Assembly (NCBI GenBank): GCA_039029935.1
Contig: JBCCFC010000090.1
Location: forward strand, 1 to 18,565
DNA: 18,565 nucleotides
Reading direction: 5' to 3'
DNA from: G039029935 sp039029935
Lineage (GTDB): Bacteria > Chloroflexota > Anaerolineae > Caldilineales > Caldilineaceae
Shown: positions 6,729 to 14,871 of the stretch, piece by piece
Layout: each line of letters begins with the position of its first letter
How positions within the stretch are numbered: position 1 is the first letter of the stretch
Notes under the pieces: model-generated
What the model saw: only the letters and a program-made list of their open reading frames with translations
Databases searched by the model: none
Told to the model about the DNA's origin: nothing
Program-made: the position numbers and the translations under genes

Positions 6729-7631
6729 TTAGGTAGTGTGAAACATGCACAATTGATCAGGATCAACACCCCTTGGGTCCATACAATATAGCCAAGGTTG
6801 CTGCGACACGGATAGGCTACAAGCCCCATAGGTGAAAACTCGAATCGGTCTCCGTTGCGCTTCTTGATATAGCTTATCCAATACTTGTTGGAGAATTCTG
6901 CCTTTAAAGGGCGTATATAGAAAGAAGACTGTGCCATCTTCGTAATCGGCCTGACGAGCATCCATATTGATAAACAGGACACGAGTGAGATTGAATGCAC
7001 GGGCACATGCGCTGGCATATGCGCAATAGGCTGGCTCAAACTCGACGCCCTTGGTCGTTACACCAGTCAGCAAATTGACCAAGATGGGTACATGACCCAA
7101 ACCCGACCCCAAATCATAGAAAACATCCTGTTTTGTCAGACAAGCGCGTTCGGCTAGTGCAACAATGATGCGCGCCGGTGTTTGTTGATAATAAACCATT
7201 TCTGGCCCACGTTGCTTTGTCTCCACAGGCAGCGGTTGGGCAAGCATCAGGCCATTGACAAATGCATCAAGCACGTCATAGCCAACGTGGTTCTGTGCTT
7301 TGAGATTGCTTGACCGGACCCCACTATATCGCTCAATCAGCGCTATGAAGTCAGTGCCTCTATGATTGCCGATACTAATCTCGGAACGAATCCGTTCAAA
7401 CAAGGACGTGTTAACCTCTGTTAGTTGACGCAGCATACACTCCGCATCTTTCTTCAAGACCTCCAAATCGTTTGACCTTATTTGTGCCTGGCATAGCCCA
7501 TCAATGCGATGCAGGATATGAAATTCGATGAAGTCTATCATCTCTTCGCGTTCGTTGAAATTGAGTTCGTCGAAAAGAGATGTATTCGTCACAATCGCTT
7601 GAAGACTTGATTGGATTTTGTTTATGCTCAT
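6729..7631 (-). CDS. DOT1-like class I SAM-dependent methyltransferase
   Basis: 300 aa. The N-terminal ~110 residues are charged and helical, of no family I recognise. The C-terminal part is a Rossmann methyltransferase: SAM motif I FYDLGSGLGHVPI (171-183), acidic residues at the end of strand 2 (VEFEPAYCAYA, 196-206), a NMDARQADY segment (222-230), then FFLYTPFKG (236-244) in place of the usual motif IV. The DLGSG.GH..I pattern followed by GVEFEP..A.YA resembles DOT1-type enzymes and related bacterial methyltransferases of unknown target. Its substrate, protein or small molecule, cannot be deduced. The ATG at 7631 has no strong ribosome-binding site (AAATAAG is the nearest purine run). It diverges from the oxidoreductase operon and converges on the DUF1801 gene. 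Confidence 0.82.
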   Translation of the reverse strand: MSINKIQSSLQAIVTNTSLFDELNFNEREEMIDFIEFHILHRIDGLCQAQIRSNDLEVLKKDAECMLRQLTEVNTSLFERIRSEISIGNHRGTDFIALIERYSGVRSSNLKAQNHVGYDVLDAFVNGLMLAQPLPVETKQRGPEMVYYQQTPARIIVALAERACLTKQDVFYDLGSGLGHVPILVNLLTGVTTKGVEFEPAYCAYASACARAFNLTRVLFINMDARQADYEDGTVFFLYTPFKGRILQQVLDKLYQEAQRRPIRVFTYGACSLSVSQQPWLYCMDPRGVDPDQLCMFHTT

Positions 7632-7790
7632 TACTTATTTCAATCGTTATACTGCATGAGTTGCGAATTCTGGATATTCGGGAGATGAGCGTCGAATCTT
7701 GTTCGTATAGATCGTTTTTGTGATCACCCCCGAAGGTCCAATGTTACCTATAATTATACAATACATTTCATAAGAAGAAGTACAATCCAT

Positions 7791-7819
7791 TTGACGGGCG
7801 TCGCCAAACAGCGTATACT
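7791..7819 (+). promoter_or_regulatory. Strong sigma70-type promoter for the 7895-11080 operon
   Basis: TTGACG (7791-7796), a 17-bp spacer, then TATACT (7814-7819): each box differs from consensus by one base and the spacing is ideal. Transcription would begin near 7826, leaving a ~70-nt leader before the ATG at 7895, which has an AAAGGGA ribosome-binding site. Confidence 0.7.
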
Positions 7820-7894
7820 CCGTTACGTATCACCAACATCATTATCATGGATGACAAGACACAGCCTTTGAATATTTGAGTTAAAGGGAACATA

Positions 7895-8863
7895 ATGAAA
7901 GCAATTGTACTCACAAAATATGGGACACCAGATGATCTGGAACTGCAAGACGTTGCCAAACCGACGCCCAAGGAGGACGAAGTCTTGGTTAAAGTTCATA
8001 CAACGGCCATCAATGATTGGGATTGGGGGCTGGCACGGGGCGAGCCATTTTATATGCGGCTATTTGCTGGCCTGCCAAAACCCAGAAGCTTGATCATGGG
8101 GGCCGAGGCTGCGGGCGATGTGGAAGCGGTTGGCAAGGATGTGACCCAATTTCAACCCGGTGATGGTGTCTATGGGGATTTATCGGAGACGGGGTTTGGC
8201 GGATTTGCCGAATATGTCTGTGTTCCCGAAAAGGCGTTGGCGTCGAAACCTGCGGCGATGAGCTATGTGGATGCTGCCGCCATTCCCCATGCGGTCTGTT
8301 TAGCTGTTCAGGGTCTAATCGATGTGGGGCAACTTCAAGCGGGGGAGCGGTTGTTAATCAATGGTGGCGGCGGTGGTGTTGGTACATTGGGTGTGCAGAT
8401 TGCCAAACACATGGGGGTTGAAGGCGTCACGGGCGTGGATAGTGCTGATAAATTTGATATGATGCGTTCCGTTGGCTTTGAGCATCTCATTGATTATAAG
8501 CAGGAAGATTTCACCAAAAACGGGCAGCAATATGATCTGATCTTGGACACCAAAACCACTCGTTTTCCGTTTGATTATACCCGTGTCCTTGCCCCCAATG
8601 GGCGCTATGTCACGGTCGGTAGCACGACACCGCGTATTTTTCAGATGCTCTTTTTTGGTCCCATCATTCGTCGGCTGCAACAAAAGCAGATCAGCATTGT
8701 GGGGCTAAAGACAAACAAGGGGCTAGACTATGCCAACGAGCTATTTGAAGCCGGACATCTCAAGCCGATTATTGATGGCCCCTATCCCTTAGCCGACGTG
8801 CCGCAATGTCTTCAATATTTTGGTGAAGGCAAACACAAGGGCAAAGTGGTTATCGCTGTATAA
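7895..8863 (+). CDS. Zinc-independent MDR-family NAD(P)-dependent oxidoreductase (quinone-oxidoreductase-like)
   Basis: 322 aa, the usual length for quinone-oxidoreductase-type medium-chain dehydrogenases. The GroES-like N-terminal domain covers ~1-120: start MKAIVLTKYG, the MGAEAAGDVEAVG block at 68-80, FQPGDGVYG at 86-94 and GGFAEYVCVP at 102-111. The Rossmann domain has the nucleotide motif INGGGGGVGTLGVQIAK (155-171), then GVDSADKFDMMRSVGFEHLIDY. The Cys cluster of the structural zinc lobe is absent, and the catalytic-zinc Cys position is not kept (NDWDW at 40-44), which places it among zinc-less enone/quinone reductases. The substrate is unknown. It is the first gene of a three-gene plus-strand run, 27 bp before the next. 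Confidence 0.9.
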   Translation: MKAIVLTKYGTPDDLELQDVAKPTPKEDEVLVKVHTTAINDWDWGLARGEPFYMRLFAGLPKPRSLIMGAEAAGDVEAVGKDVTQFQPGDGVYGDLSETGFGGFAEYVCVPEKALASKPAAMSYVDAAAIPHAVCLAVQGLIDVGQLQAGERLLINGGGGGVGTLGVQIAKHMGVEGVTGVDSADKFDMMRSVGFEHLIDYKQEDFTKNGQQYDLILDTKTTRFPFDYTRVLAPNGRYVTVGSTTPRIFQMLFFGPIIRRLQQKQISIVGLKTNKGLDYANELFEAGHLKPIIDGPYPLADVPQCLQYFGEGKHKGKVVIAV

Positions 8864-8890
8864 TCGTTCATACAAATACAAGGAAAATCA

Positions 8891-10183
8891 ATGAAGATTC
8901 GTGGACTCATCATCATTTGTATCGCCAATGCGATCCCGCTCATCTGGTATGGCCCGCTGATTGCGCAGGGAAATGGCACCGCAGCTTTGGGTCAATATCT
9001 GGGCGTGGTGGCCCTCATCTTAATGAGCATTACACAACTCATCGCCACACGCATCAACGGGATTGAGGCAACGTTTGGTAGCCTGGATCGCGTCTATGTC
9101 CTGCACAAATGGCTGGCCGTGATTGCCATCGTTGCATCTTTTCTGCATGAGAATATGGACCCAGACATTGGCAACATTGCGCTTATTGCTGGCATTAACG
9201 ATAACGCTGAGGATTTGGGCGAACTTTCCTATAATGGCCTTCTCGTCTTGGTAGGTGTCTCACTCATTACCATCATCCCCTATAGATTTTGGCGTTGGTC
9301 ACATCGCTTGATTGGTATCTTTTTTGCGTTGGCAGCCGCCCATTACCTCTTAATTGAAAAACCATTTGCCGTTTTTGAACCGTCTGGTCTCTATATTACC
9401 GCCTTTTGTGTCATCGGCATCCTCTCCTATCTCTATCTATTAATTCCGCGCGAAGTCGGTCACAATTCGCTGATCTATCAAGTTGCGGATGTAGTGGAGC
9501 ATCAAGATGTCATCGAGGTACACTTGACACCGCAGGGCAAGGGGATTACACACAAAGCTGGACAATTTGCCTTTGTCAACTTCAAACCGCTCAATCTGCA
9601 CGAAACACATCCATATACCATCAGCAACGCACCAAACCCACAGGGAACACTACGCTTCATGGTCAAGGGACTAGGCAGCTATACAAAACGGATAGGTCAG
9701 GTGCTGGAGCCAGGCATGACAGCACGGGTATCCAATAGCTTTGGGCATTTCACGCTGACACCCACCGATGGTCCGCAAATCTGGATCGCGGGTGGAATCG
9801 GCATCACCCCCTTTATGGCATGGGTCGATACGCTGCCCCCAAACTGGTCAATGCCAACCCGTCTTTACTATTGTGTGCGAAACCCAGAGGATGTGCTACA
9901 ATTGCCTGCGTTTGAACAGGCAGCAGCTACCGTTGACAATTTTGACTTTTCCTTGGTGGTGTCGCAGCGTGACAAACGGCTAACCGCAGAACAGATTGTT
10001 GCCGATCTGCGCCAAGATATCCGCATAGCCCATGTGTACTTTTGTGGTGCCGAATCCATGCGTGAGTCTCTCAGCAAAGGGTTGGCTCAACAAGGACTTC
10101 CCCGTTCGCACTTTCACTATGAAGAGTTTGAAATGCGCACGAGTCTTGGTCTTGTGCGCCTTGTACGACGTTTTCTAAACTGA
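8891..10183 (+). CDS. Ferric-reductase/NOX-like transmembrane flavocytochrome
   Basis: 430 aa. The N-terminal ~185 residues form about six membrane segments with four His suited to bind two hemes: H72 and H86 (VLHKW...FLHEN) and H138 and H151 (RWSHRLIG...AAAHYLL). The cytoplasmic part is a ferredoxin-reductase-like module: FAD motif HPYTIS (240-245), phosphate-binding GSYTKRIGQ (262-270), NAD(P)-binding GGIGITPF (301-308), FCGAESM (384-390) and C-terminal EEFEMR (411-416). Such proteins move electrons from NAD(P)H through FAD and heme across the membrane to Fe(III), oxygen or a partner protein. The acceptor here is unknown. The gene sits between an MDR reductase and an iron-dependent dioxygenase, with 27 and 12 bp gaps, which suggests one transcript. 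Confidence 0.87.
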   Translation: MKIRGLIIICIANAIPLIWYGPLIAQGNGTAALGQYLGVVALILMSITQLIATRINGIEATFGSLDRVYVLHKWLAVIAIVASFLHENMDPDIGNIALIAGINDNAEDLGELSYNGLLVLVGVSLITIIPYRFWRWSHRLIGIFFALAAAHYLLIEKPFAVFEPSGLYITAFCVIGILSYLYLLIPREVGHNSLIYQVADVVEHQDVIEVHLTPQGKGITHKAGQFAFVNFKPLNLHETHPYTISNAPNPQGTLRFMVKGLGSYTKRIGQVLEPGMTARVSNSFGHFTLTPTDGPQIWIAGGIGITPFMAWVDTLPPNWSMPTRLYYCVRNPEDVLQLPAFEQAAATVDNFDFSLVVSQRDKRLTAEQIVADLRQDIRIAHVYFCGAESMRESLSKGLAQQGLPRSHFHYEEFEMRTSLGLVRLVRRFLN

Positions 10184-10195
10184 GGGGAATAACCA

Positions 10196-11080
10196 ATGAC
10201 CAGTGTGATGATGCAAACCGTTGAGCCATTTGTTGATTGTCGCGATGTTCTCGACAATCAAGCGGCCCTGCAATCCCGTGCCGCCGAAAATGGCTATCTC
10301 TACTTTCCAGAGTTACTTCCTGTGGATGAAGTCTTAGCAGTGCGGCGCGAGGTGTTGCAGGTTGCTGACCGTCATGGATTGCTGCGAGAGAGCGTTGATA
10401 TCGACGAAGGTATCCGCAAAGAGGGTGTCTATATCGATCTGGAATATGACAAGCCGACACCGCCTGAATTGCAACGATTTTACAATGATATCCTCAGTCT
10501 GCGTGGGTTTAACGCCTTTCCTCACCATACAACGGTCATGGGCATTGTTGAGTCGCTCTTGGGCGAGCCAATCTTTGTGCATCCACGCCACATCTGCCAC
10601 GTCCTCTTTCCGGGGCGTTTTGAACACACAACCGAGGCGCATCAGGACTTTCACCCGGTGCGTGGTAGCCGAGATACATGGACGGTGTGGATTCCGCTAG
10701 GCGATTGCGATTCTGCTCTGGGCGGCGTGACTGTTGCGCGTGGTTCGAACCAACGAGGGTATCTGGATAGCAAGCAGGTCACATCTGGCGAGTTGATCGA
10801 TAACGAAACTGTTTGGCACTGGAGTCCCTTTAGTTGTGGCGATGTCCTTATGTTTCACAGCCTGACCATTCACCAAGGACGCGACAACGTGACGGCTGAC
10901 CACATCCGTCTGTCCACCAGTGCGCGCTATCAAGCCATCAGCGAGCCAGTCGATGCCGCCGCGCTGACCCCACATTGGGGCTGGGCCAAGTGGGACGAAC
11001 TCTATGCAGATTGGGCGGAGGATGACCCACTCAAATACTATTGGGAATCGCTTGATTTGAATATACGGACGTATCGCTAA
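10196..11080 (+). CDS. Phytanoyl-CoA dioxygenase (PhyH)-like Fe(II)/2-oxoglutarate oxygenase
   Basis: 294 aa, a usual length for the family. The jelly-roll iron site is visible: HQD (H149-x-D151) and a distal His in HSLTIHQGRDN (H226). Arg238 in IRLSTSARYQ sits where the 2-oxoglutarate-binding Arg is expected. WTVWIPLGDCDSALGGVTVARGS (161-183) is the typical PhyH strand that follows the HxD. These enzymes hydroxylate diverse small molecules, so the substrate is open. A GAGGGG ribosome-binding site precedes the ATG, which lies 12 bp after the flavocytochrome stop. It ends 11 bp from the opposing GH32 gene, with no room for a separate terminator. Confidence 0.9.
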   Translation: MTSVMMQTVEPFVDCRDVLDNQAALQSRAAENGYLYFPELLPVDEVLAVRREVLQVADRHGLLRESVDIDEGIRKEGVYIDLEYDKPTPPELQRFYNDILSLRGFNAFPHHTTVMGIVESLLGEPIFVHPRHICHVLFPGRFEHTTEAHQDFHPVRGSRDTWTVWIPLGDCDSALGGVTVARGSNQRGYLDSKQVTSGELIDNETVWHWSPFSCGDVLMFHSLTIHQGRDNVTADHIRLSTSARYQAISEPVDAAALTPHWGWAKWDELYADWAEDDPLKYYWESLDLNIRTYR

Positions 11081-11091
11081 GTACTGTCGGC

Positions 11092-12507
11092 TTACGCCTC
11101 CATCTGCCACGCCCGCAGTTTTCTAACAACGGTGTCTCCGCCACGACTGAACAGCTTTACACCCAGCGTATCAGGATGCATTGGATAGATGCGTTGGGCC
11201 AAATAACGCTGGTCGCCAGCAAACACTTCCAAAACCGAATGATCGAGGAAGACGCGCAACTTGACCAGATCGTCCTCCTCAAAATCAAAGGGGGCTGATT
11301 GGACCCATGTCTCCGATTGATAGGTCAGATCATCGCATAAACTGGCGCGCTGATAGTCAATCTGGATGGTTGATGACGCAACCGAAAAGAAGACGCTGGT
11401 TTCCTCTGTGCCATCGGGTGCGCAACGTAGCTTCACACCAAACTCAGTGGCCCCATTGGGGGCCATCTCCAGTTCAAGTTCAAGACAGTCGCCCCTAACT
11501 TCTGCAAGCGGTCTATCTATATCAGCCTCAACCGTCAAATCATGTTGCTCGTAAAGCCCTTGACGCAACGCCTGCAACTCGGCCACGGGCGCATAGCGGA
11601 TCGACTTGCCATCGGAGGCGGGTGAAATGACCACAGGCAGACTCAGGACACCCGACCAGCCCGATGCTTCACAGGCGGCTTGACTGCGCCCTTCATTCAA
11701 ATTGACAAACAGAATCCGGCGTCCTTGTGCATCCAGCATTGTCCGGGGTGCGTGAATATTGCCCCCAGGCCAGTTGATGCGGTCAAAGGTGTCTGGGTAG
11801 AATCGCTGGTTCTCGTAATGTCCCAGATAATATCGACTTCCCCACGGGCGTCGATGACAAAAGTGCAACAGCATCCATCGGTCCCCAAATTGGAAGAAGT
11901 CAGGACAGGCACAGTCATCCTGCGCATCCGTCCAGCGTCGTTCGGATTTGTAAAATTGATGGCAGTATTCCCATGTCGCAAGGTCGCGTGAGCGGAAAAG
12001 GTGCTGGGCATCCCCATCGCCTACGGTTATATCACGTGTCCCCGTCAGTGCATAGCACCACTCGCCTTCCTGCCACGCGGTCACGTCATTGCTGTTTGCA
12101 TATAGCCGATTCCCCTGAACCGGATGTCGCAGCACGGGGGCTTTGGGGTCAAAGTGCCATTGCTCTAAATCGCGGGCTGGATTGCTGGCAAAACAACTGG
12201 CCCCGCCACCATCTGGATGGGGAAAGACGATGGTGGGTGTCTTGTTCAAGAGAAAGATATTGCCTGTTTGCCCCCGCTCCAGCGCGTTGGGGTGCTGCGT
12301 CCAGTGGACAAGGTCCGCAGAGGAGATGTGTGCCCACGCTTTATAGATGTAACCGTCAAGGCGACGTGGTGGCCCAGATTTCGCCCATGAGCTATGCAGA
12401 TAGAAGAGGTGATAGCGGCCTTGCCAGAAAATGGCGGCGCACGGGTCCCAAAGAAGCCCCTCTGGTGGCAGATGGTGATAGGTTGGACGATGATTGTCTT
12501 GAATCAT
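11092..12507 (-). CDS. Divergent GH32-family (beta-fructosidase-like) protein, cytoplasmic
   Basis: 471 aa from ATG 12507, which has a GAGGAG ribosome-binding site. An in-frame TTG at 12537 would add ten residues but has no such site. The five-bladed propeller begins LLWDPCAAIFWQGRYHLFYL (18-37), where Asp21 matches the nucleophile of the WMNDPNG motif. AWAHISSADLVHWTQHPNAL follows. The canonical RDP motif reads N140-D141-V. The canonical Glu-Cys acid/base motif reads DDCACPDFF (197-205), so the position just before Cys201 is Ala. The C-terminal sandwich carries VFLDHSVLEVFAGD (419-432), as in GH32. There is no signal peptide. GH32 enzymes cleave fructans, sucrose or related sugars, but with these changes activity and substrate are uncertain. 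It starts 22 bp after the lyase-like gene and is likely co-transcribed with it. Confidence 0.82.
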   Translation of the reverse strand: MIQDNHRPTYHHLPPEGLLWDPCAAIFWQGRYHLFYLHSSWAKSGPPRRLDGYIYKAWAHISSADLVHWTQHPNALERGQTGNIFLLNKTPTIVFPHPDGGGASCFASNPARDLEQWHFDPKAPVLRHPVQGNRLYANSNDVTAWQEGEWCYALTGTRDITVGDGDAQHLFRSRDLATWEYCHQFYKSERRWTDAQDDCACPDFFQFGDRWMLLHFCHRRPWGSRYYLGHYENQRFYPDTFDRINWPGGNIHAPRTMLDAQGRRILFVNLNEGRSQAACEASGWSGVLSLPVVISPASDGKSIRYAPVAELQALRQGLYEQHDLTVEADIDRPLAEVRGDCLELELEMAPNGATEFGVKLRCAPDGTEETSVFFSVASSTIQIDYQRASLCDDLTYQSETWVQSAPFDFEEDDLVKLRVFLDHSVLEVFAGDQRYLAQRIYPMHPDTLGVKLFSRGGDTVVRKLRAWQMEA

Positions 12508-12529
12508 GGATGTGTTTTCTCCTCTCAAA

Positions 12530-14791
12530 TTAGTCAATCACTGAATAGGGGTACTCGTACCAATCCAGCAACCCCAAATTCGCCGCTTCACTGGCAAAGA
12601 TCAGTACAGATGTATACTTATCGGCAAAGATACGACCACCGCCACCTCCCGCAATCACGGCACCACTGGAGTCAATGACCTTCTTGCCACCCCATGCACC
12701 AATCGGCTGTTCGGCCAGCGCTGCAAATTGACGTGCCGCAATCTTTAAATAGCGTTCATTATGGGTGATGCGATAGGCGTAGGTCAATGCTTCTAGCACA
12801 TGCGGTGTGGGAGCGGAGCGACGAAGCGATGGCAGTTCTTTGTAGTAGAAAATGCCATCAGGACCAAGACAATGCTCAATGAGGTCGTCCATCGAATCGA
12901 CGATCAGTTTTTCGATACGTTCATCTTTTTCAATCAACAAATAGCGCGCAAATGAGTTGACTGTGAGTGAAATCATAAAGACAACACGGGGCATACTGTG
13001 GCTGGTGTAGGGCATGATCAGCCCATACTCATCCGACCAATCCAAGAACAGATCGACAATACGACGCGCTTCAACACGCCATTTTTCTTCACCCGTACCC
13101 AACCACATGCCGACCATCGCGCGCAACGCCCACCCGCCTTCACGCACAGCGGTTGCGCCTGGTGTGCTAAATCTGGGTGTCGCCATAATGCGCAGAATAT
13201 TATCCGCAACTGAGTTTGCCGCGTCCAAACTTTCACGGCGTCCTGTCAAGAAATAGTAGTCCAAGAAGCCTTCAACCCACTGGTGCGATGGAACCACTTT
13301 GCCCGTCGCATGGTAGCGGTCGTGCATCCGCAGCCCACCATCAATGAGCGGGTCAGGGTTGTAATGGCAGAAGTCGACATCCAGCCAATGACGTGCAGAG
13401 ACAATACCTGAATCTAGGACATGACGTTGCCCCGACAGCCCATAAAAGAGCGTACAGGCATGGGGGCGGTCATACTCGTTGTTGACCCAAACCGTCTCAC
13501 CCTTACCACGTCCCTGGTCGGTGTAGCCCGCATCGGGCGCATCACCAAAGTGGAACATGCCCATCGCTGCGGGTCGTCCATCGTGCAGCTTGCCAAAGAG
13601 ATTCATCAAACGGGTTGGCACTTTTTCAGGGAAGAAGGTTTCGCCCCAAGGGTTGTTCTCACGATACCATGCCCGTGATAGAGCCGGACGATCTGGCAGT
13701 TGAAATTGCAAACTGCGAGTGCTGATGTCGGTCAGCGGTGTGTCGGCTGTGTGAAAGTGGAGCAGCAGACGATGCGTTTTGCCCATACCCTGCAACACAG
13801 GTGCCGGCGATTCAGACTCAGGATAGAGGTCACAGATGATCCCATCACGGCCTACGGTCAACCTTTTGGGAAAATGCTGATGCGCTTGATAGTGTGAAAT
13901 TGCCAACCCACCTCGGTCATCACACCAATCCGCCCAAAAATCACCATAGAAGGAATCGACATAGTGTTCGTTGGCCTGATAGAGCAACGTCTCCGCATCC
14001 AGACAGCGTGACAATGGTTCTGATGTTTGCGCTGTATCCACTTCTTCAATCCCTGTCCGATAAAACCCCTCACCCAACGCAACCTGTGGATCGCCCTGCA
14101 TGGTTGGCTTGAAATCCAAGGTCAATGACTTAAGTGTACATTCCGCATCTTCCTCTTTGTGGATAAACTGATGCTCGACCTCCACATAGGGTTTTCCGGC
14201 ATAGGCGGTAATGCGCCCCCGAAAGTTGAGATAGCTGCCACCATCGGCCAGTTGGTGTTTGCCACTCAACAACATGACCACACGCAGCGGTCCTTCTTCC
14301 TCAATCTCCAACGTCACAGGTGATGCCATTGTCCCCAAGCGCATGTCACCACAATGTAGTTCAAATCCCTGCATAGGGTGCGATTGCCAGAGCGACCGAC
14401 CATTCAACTGGACATCCGTGATCGGCCAAAAGCCTTCATTGGGGATGCGAAATGACAATGGACCTGTGTCAACATGAATGCCATCATCGCGCTTTGTCAG
14501 TTTGACAGTTGCATCCATCTGTGGTGTCACGTCGGCAACATCCACATCAAATGTAAAGGTCTTGCCACGATTCCCTAGTAAATCCGGCTGAAAATGGACC
14601 AACAACCATTTCACCGAGCCATCATCCCACCGCGCCAACACACGGCGTTGCGTCATCAGCACGTCAGCTTGATCACGAATGCCAAACGTTGCGGGGTCGA
14701 TAAGCCGCCCCTTGGCGAAGGGAATGCTGACCGACACTGGCTCTTGGGTGCGGTCAAATTGCGATATTTTTTCAAAGTATAGTGTATTCAT
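12530..14791 (-). CDS. Exo-rhamnogalacturonan-lyase-like protein (PcRGLX/YetA family)
   Basis: 753 aa. The N-terminal ~90 residues match the RIFT-barrel domain of the PcRGLX/YetA family: PVSVSIPFAKGRLID (18-32) and the ARWDDGSVKWLLVHFQ block (53-68). A long beta-sandwich region (~90-370) follows. The C-terminal half (~380-753) is rich in helix pairs and aromatic residues (WVEGFLDYYFLTGRRESLDA, GGWALRAMVGMWLGTG, HVLEALTYAYRITHNERYL), as in an alpha/alpha toroid. Family members include exo-acting rhamnogalacturonan lyases (PL26). I cannot point to the catalytic residues, so activity on rhamnogalacturonan is inferred from family only. No signal peptide is present, so it should act on imported oligosaccharides. 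An AAGGA ribosome-binding site sits ~10 bp before the ATG, directly next to a 20-bp-stem palindrome. Confidence 0.7.
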   Translation of the reverse strand: MNTLYFEKISQFDRTQEPVSVSIPFAKGRLIDPATFGIRDQADVLMTQRRVLARWDDGSVKWLLVHFQPDLLGNRGKTFTFDVDVADVTPQMDATVKLTKRDDGIHVDTGPLSFRIPNEGFWPITDVQLNGRSLWQSHPMQGFELHCGDMRLGTMASPVTLEIEEEGPLRVVMLLSGKHQLADGGSYLNFRGRITAYAGKPYVEVEHQFIHKEEDAECTLKSLTLDFKPTMQGDPQVALGEGFYRTGIEEVDTAQTSEPLSRCLDAETLLYQANEHYVDSFYGDFWADWCDDRGGLAISHYQAHQHFPKRLTVGRDGIICDLYPESESPAPVLQGMGKTHRLLLHFHTADTPLTDISTRSLQFQLPDRPALSRAWYRENNPWGETFFPEKVPTRLMNLFGKLHDGRPAAMGMFHFGDAPDAGYTDQGRGKGETVWVNNEYDRPHACTLFYGLSGQRHVLDSGIVSARHWLDVDFCHYNPDPLIDGGLRMHDRYHATGKVVPSHQWVEGFLDYYFLTGRRESLDAANSVADNILRIMATPRFSTPGATAVREGGWALRAMVGMWLGTGEEKWRVEARRIVDLFLDWSDEYGLIMPYTSHSMPRVVFMISLTVNSFARYLLIEKDERIEKLIVDSMDDLIEHCLGPDGIFYYKELPSLRRSAPTPHVLEALTYAYRITHNERYLKIAARQFAALAEQPIGAWGGKKVIDSSGAVIAGGGGGRIFADKYTSVLIFASEAANLGLLDWYEYPYSVID

Positions 14792-14806
14792 CGTTATTTT
14801 GTCCTT

Positions 14807-14859
14807 GATAGTAACACAGGCATCCTACCCGTGACAGGCAGGATGCCTGTGTTACTATC
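14807..14859. repeat. Perfect 20-bp inverted repeat (palindromic element, copy 2)
   Basis: Arms at 14807-14826 and 14840-14859 are perfectly complementary (GATAGTAACACAGG... and ...CCTGTGTTACTATC) around a 13-nt loop. A weaker 7-bp alternative hairpin forms at 14834-14850 (ACAGGCA/TGCCTGT). No T-run follows on either strand, so it is not a classic intrinsic terminator. It begins 12 nt after the sterol-desaturase-like stop and ends just before the ribosome-binding site of the lyase-like gene. Its AGTAACACAG...TGTTACT ends resemble the element at 4229-4279. Confidence 0.85.
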
Positions 14860-14871
14860 CTGTGTTTATCG

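Noticed and set aside
6533..7039. 168-codon minus-strand open frame
   Set aside because: It overlaps the DUF1801 gene and the methyltransferase gene in another frame. Both of those have family motifs and this does not.
12505..12537. TTG start at 12537 for the GH32-like gene, overlapping the lyase-like stop
   Set aside because: The ATG at 12507 has a GAGGAG site at a proper distance, and the GH32 similarity begins shortly after it. The ten extra residues come mostly from reading through that site.
14807..14859. Intrinsic terminator for the sterol-desaturase-like gene
   Set aside because: The stem is strong but no U-run follows on the minus strand (AAGGACAAAAT comes next), and it looks like the element at 4229-4279.
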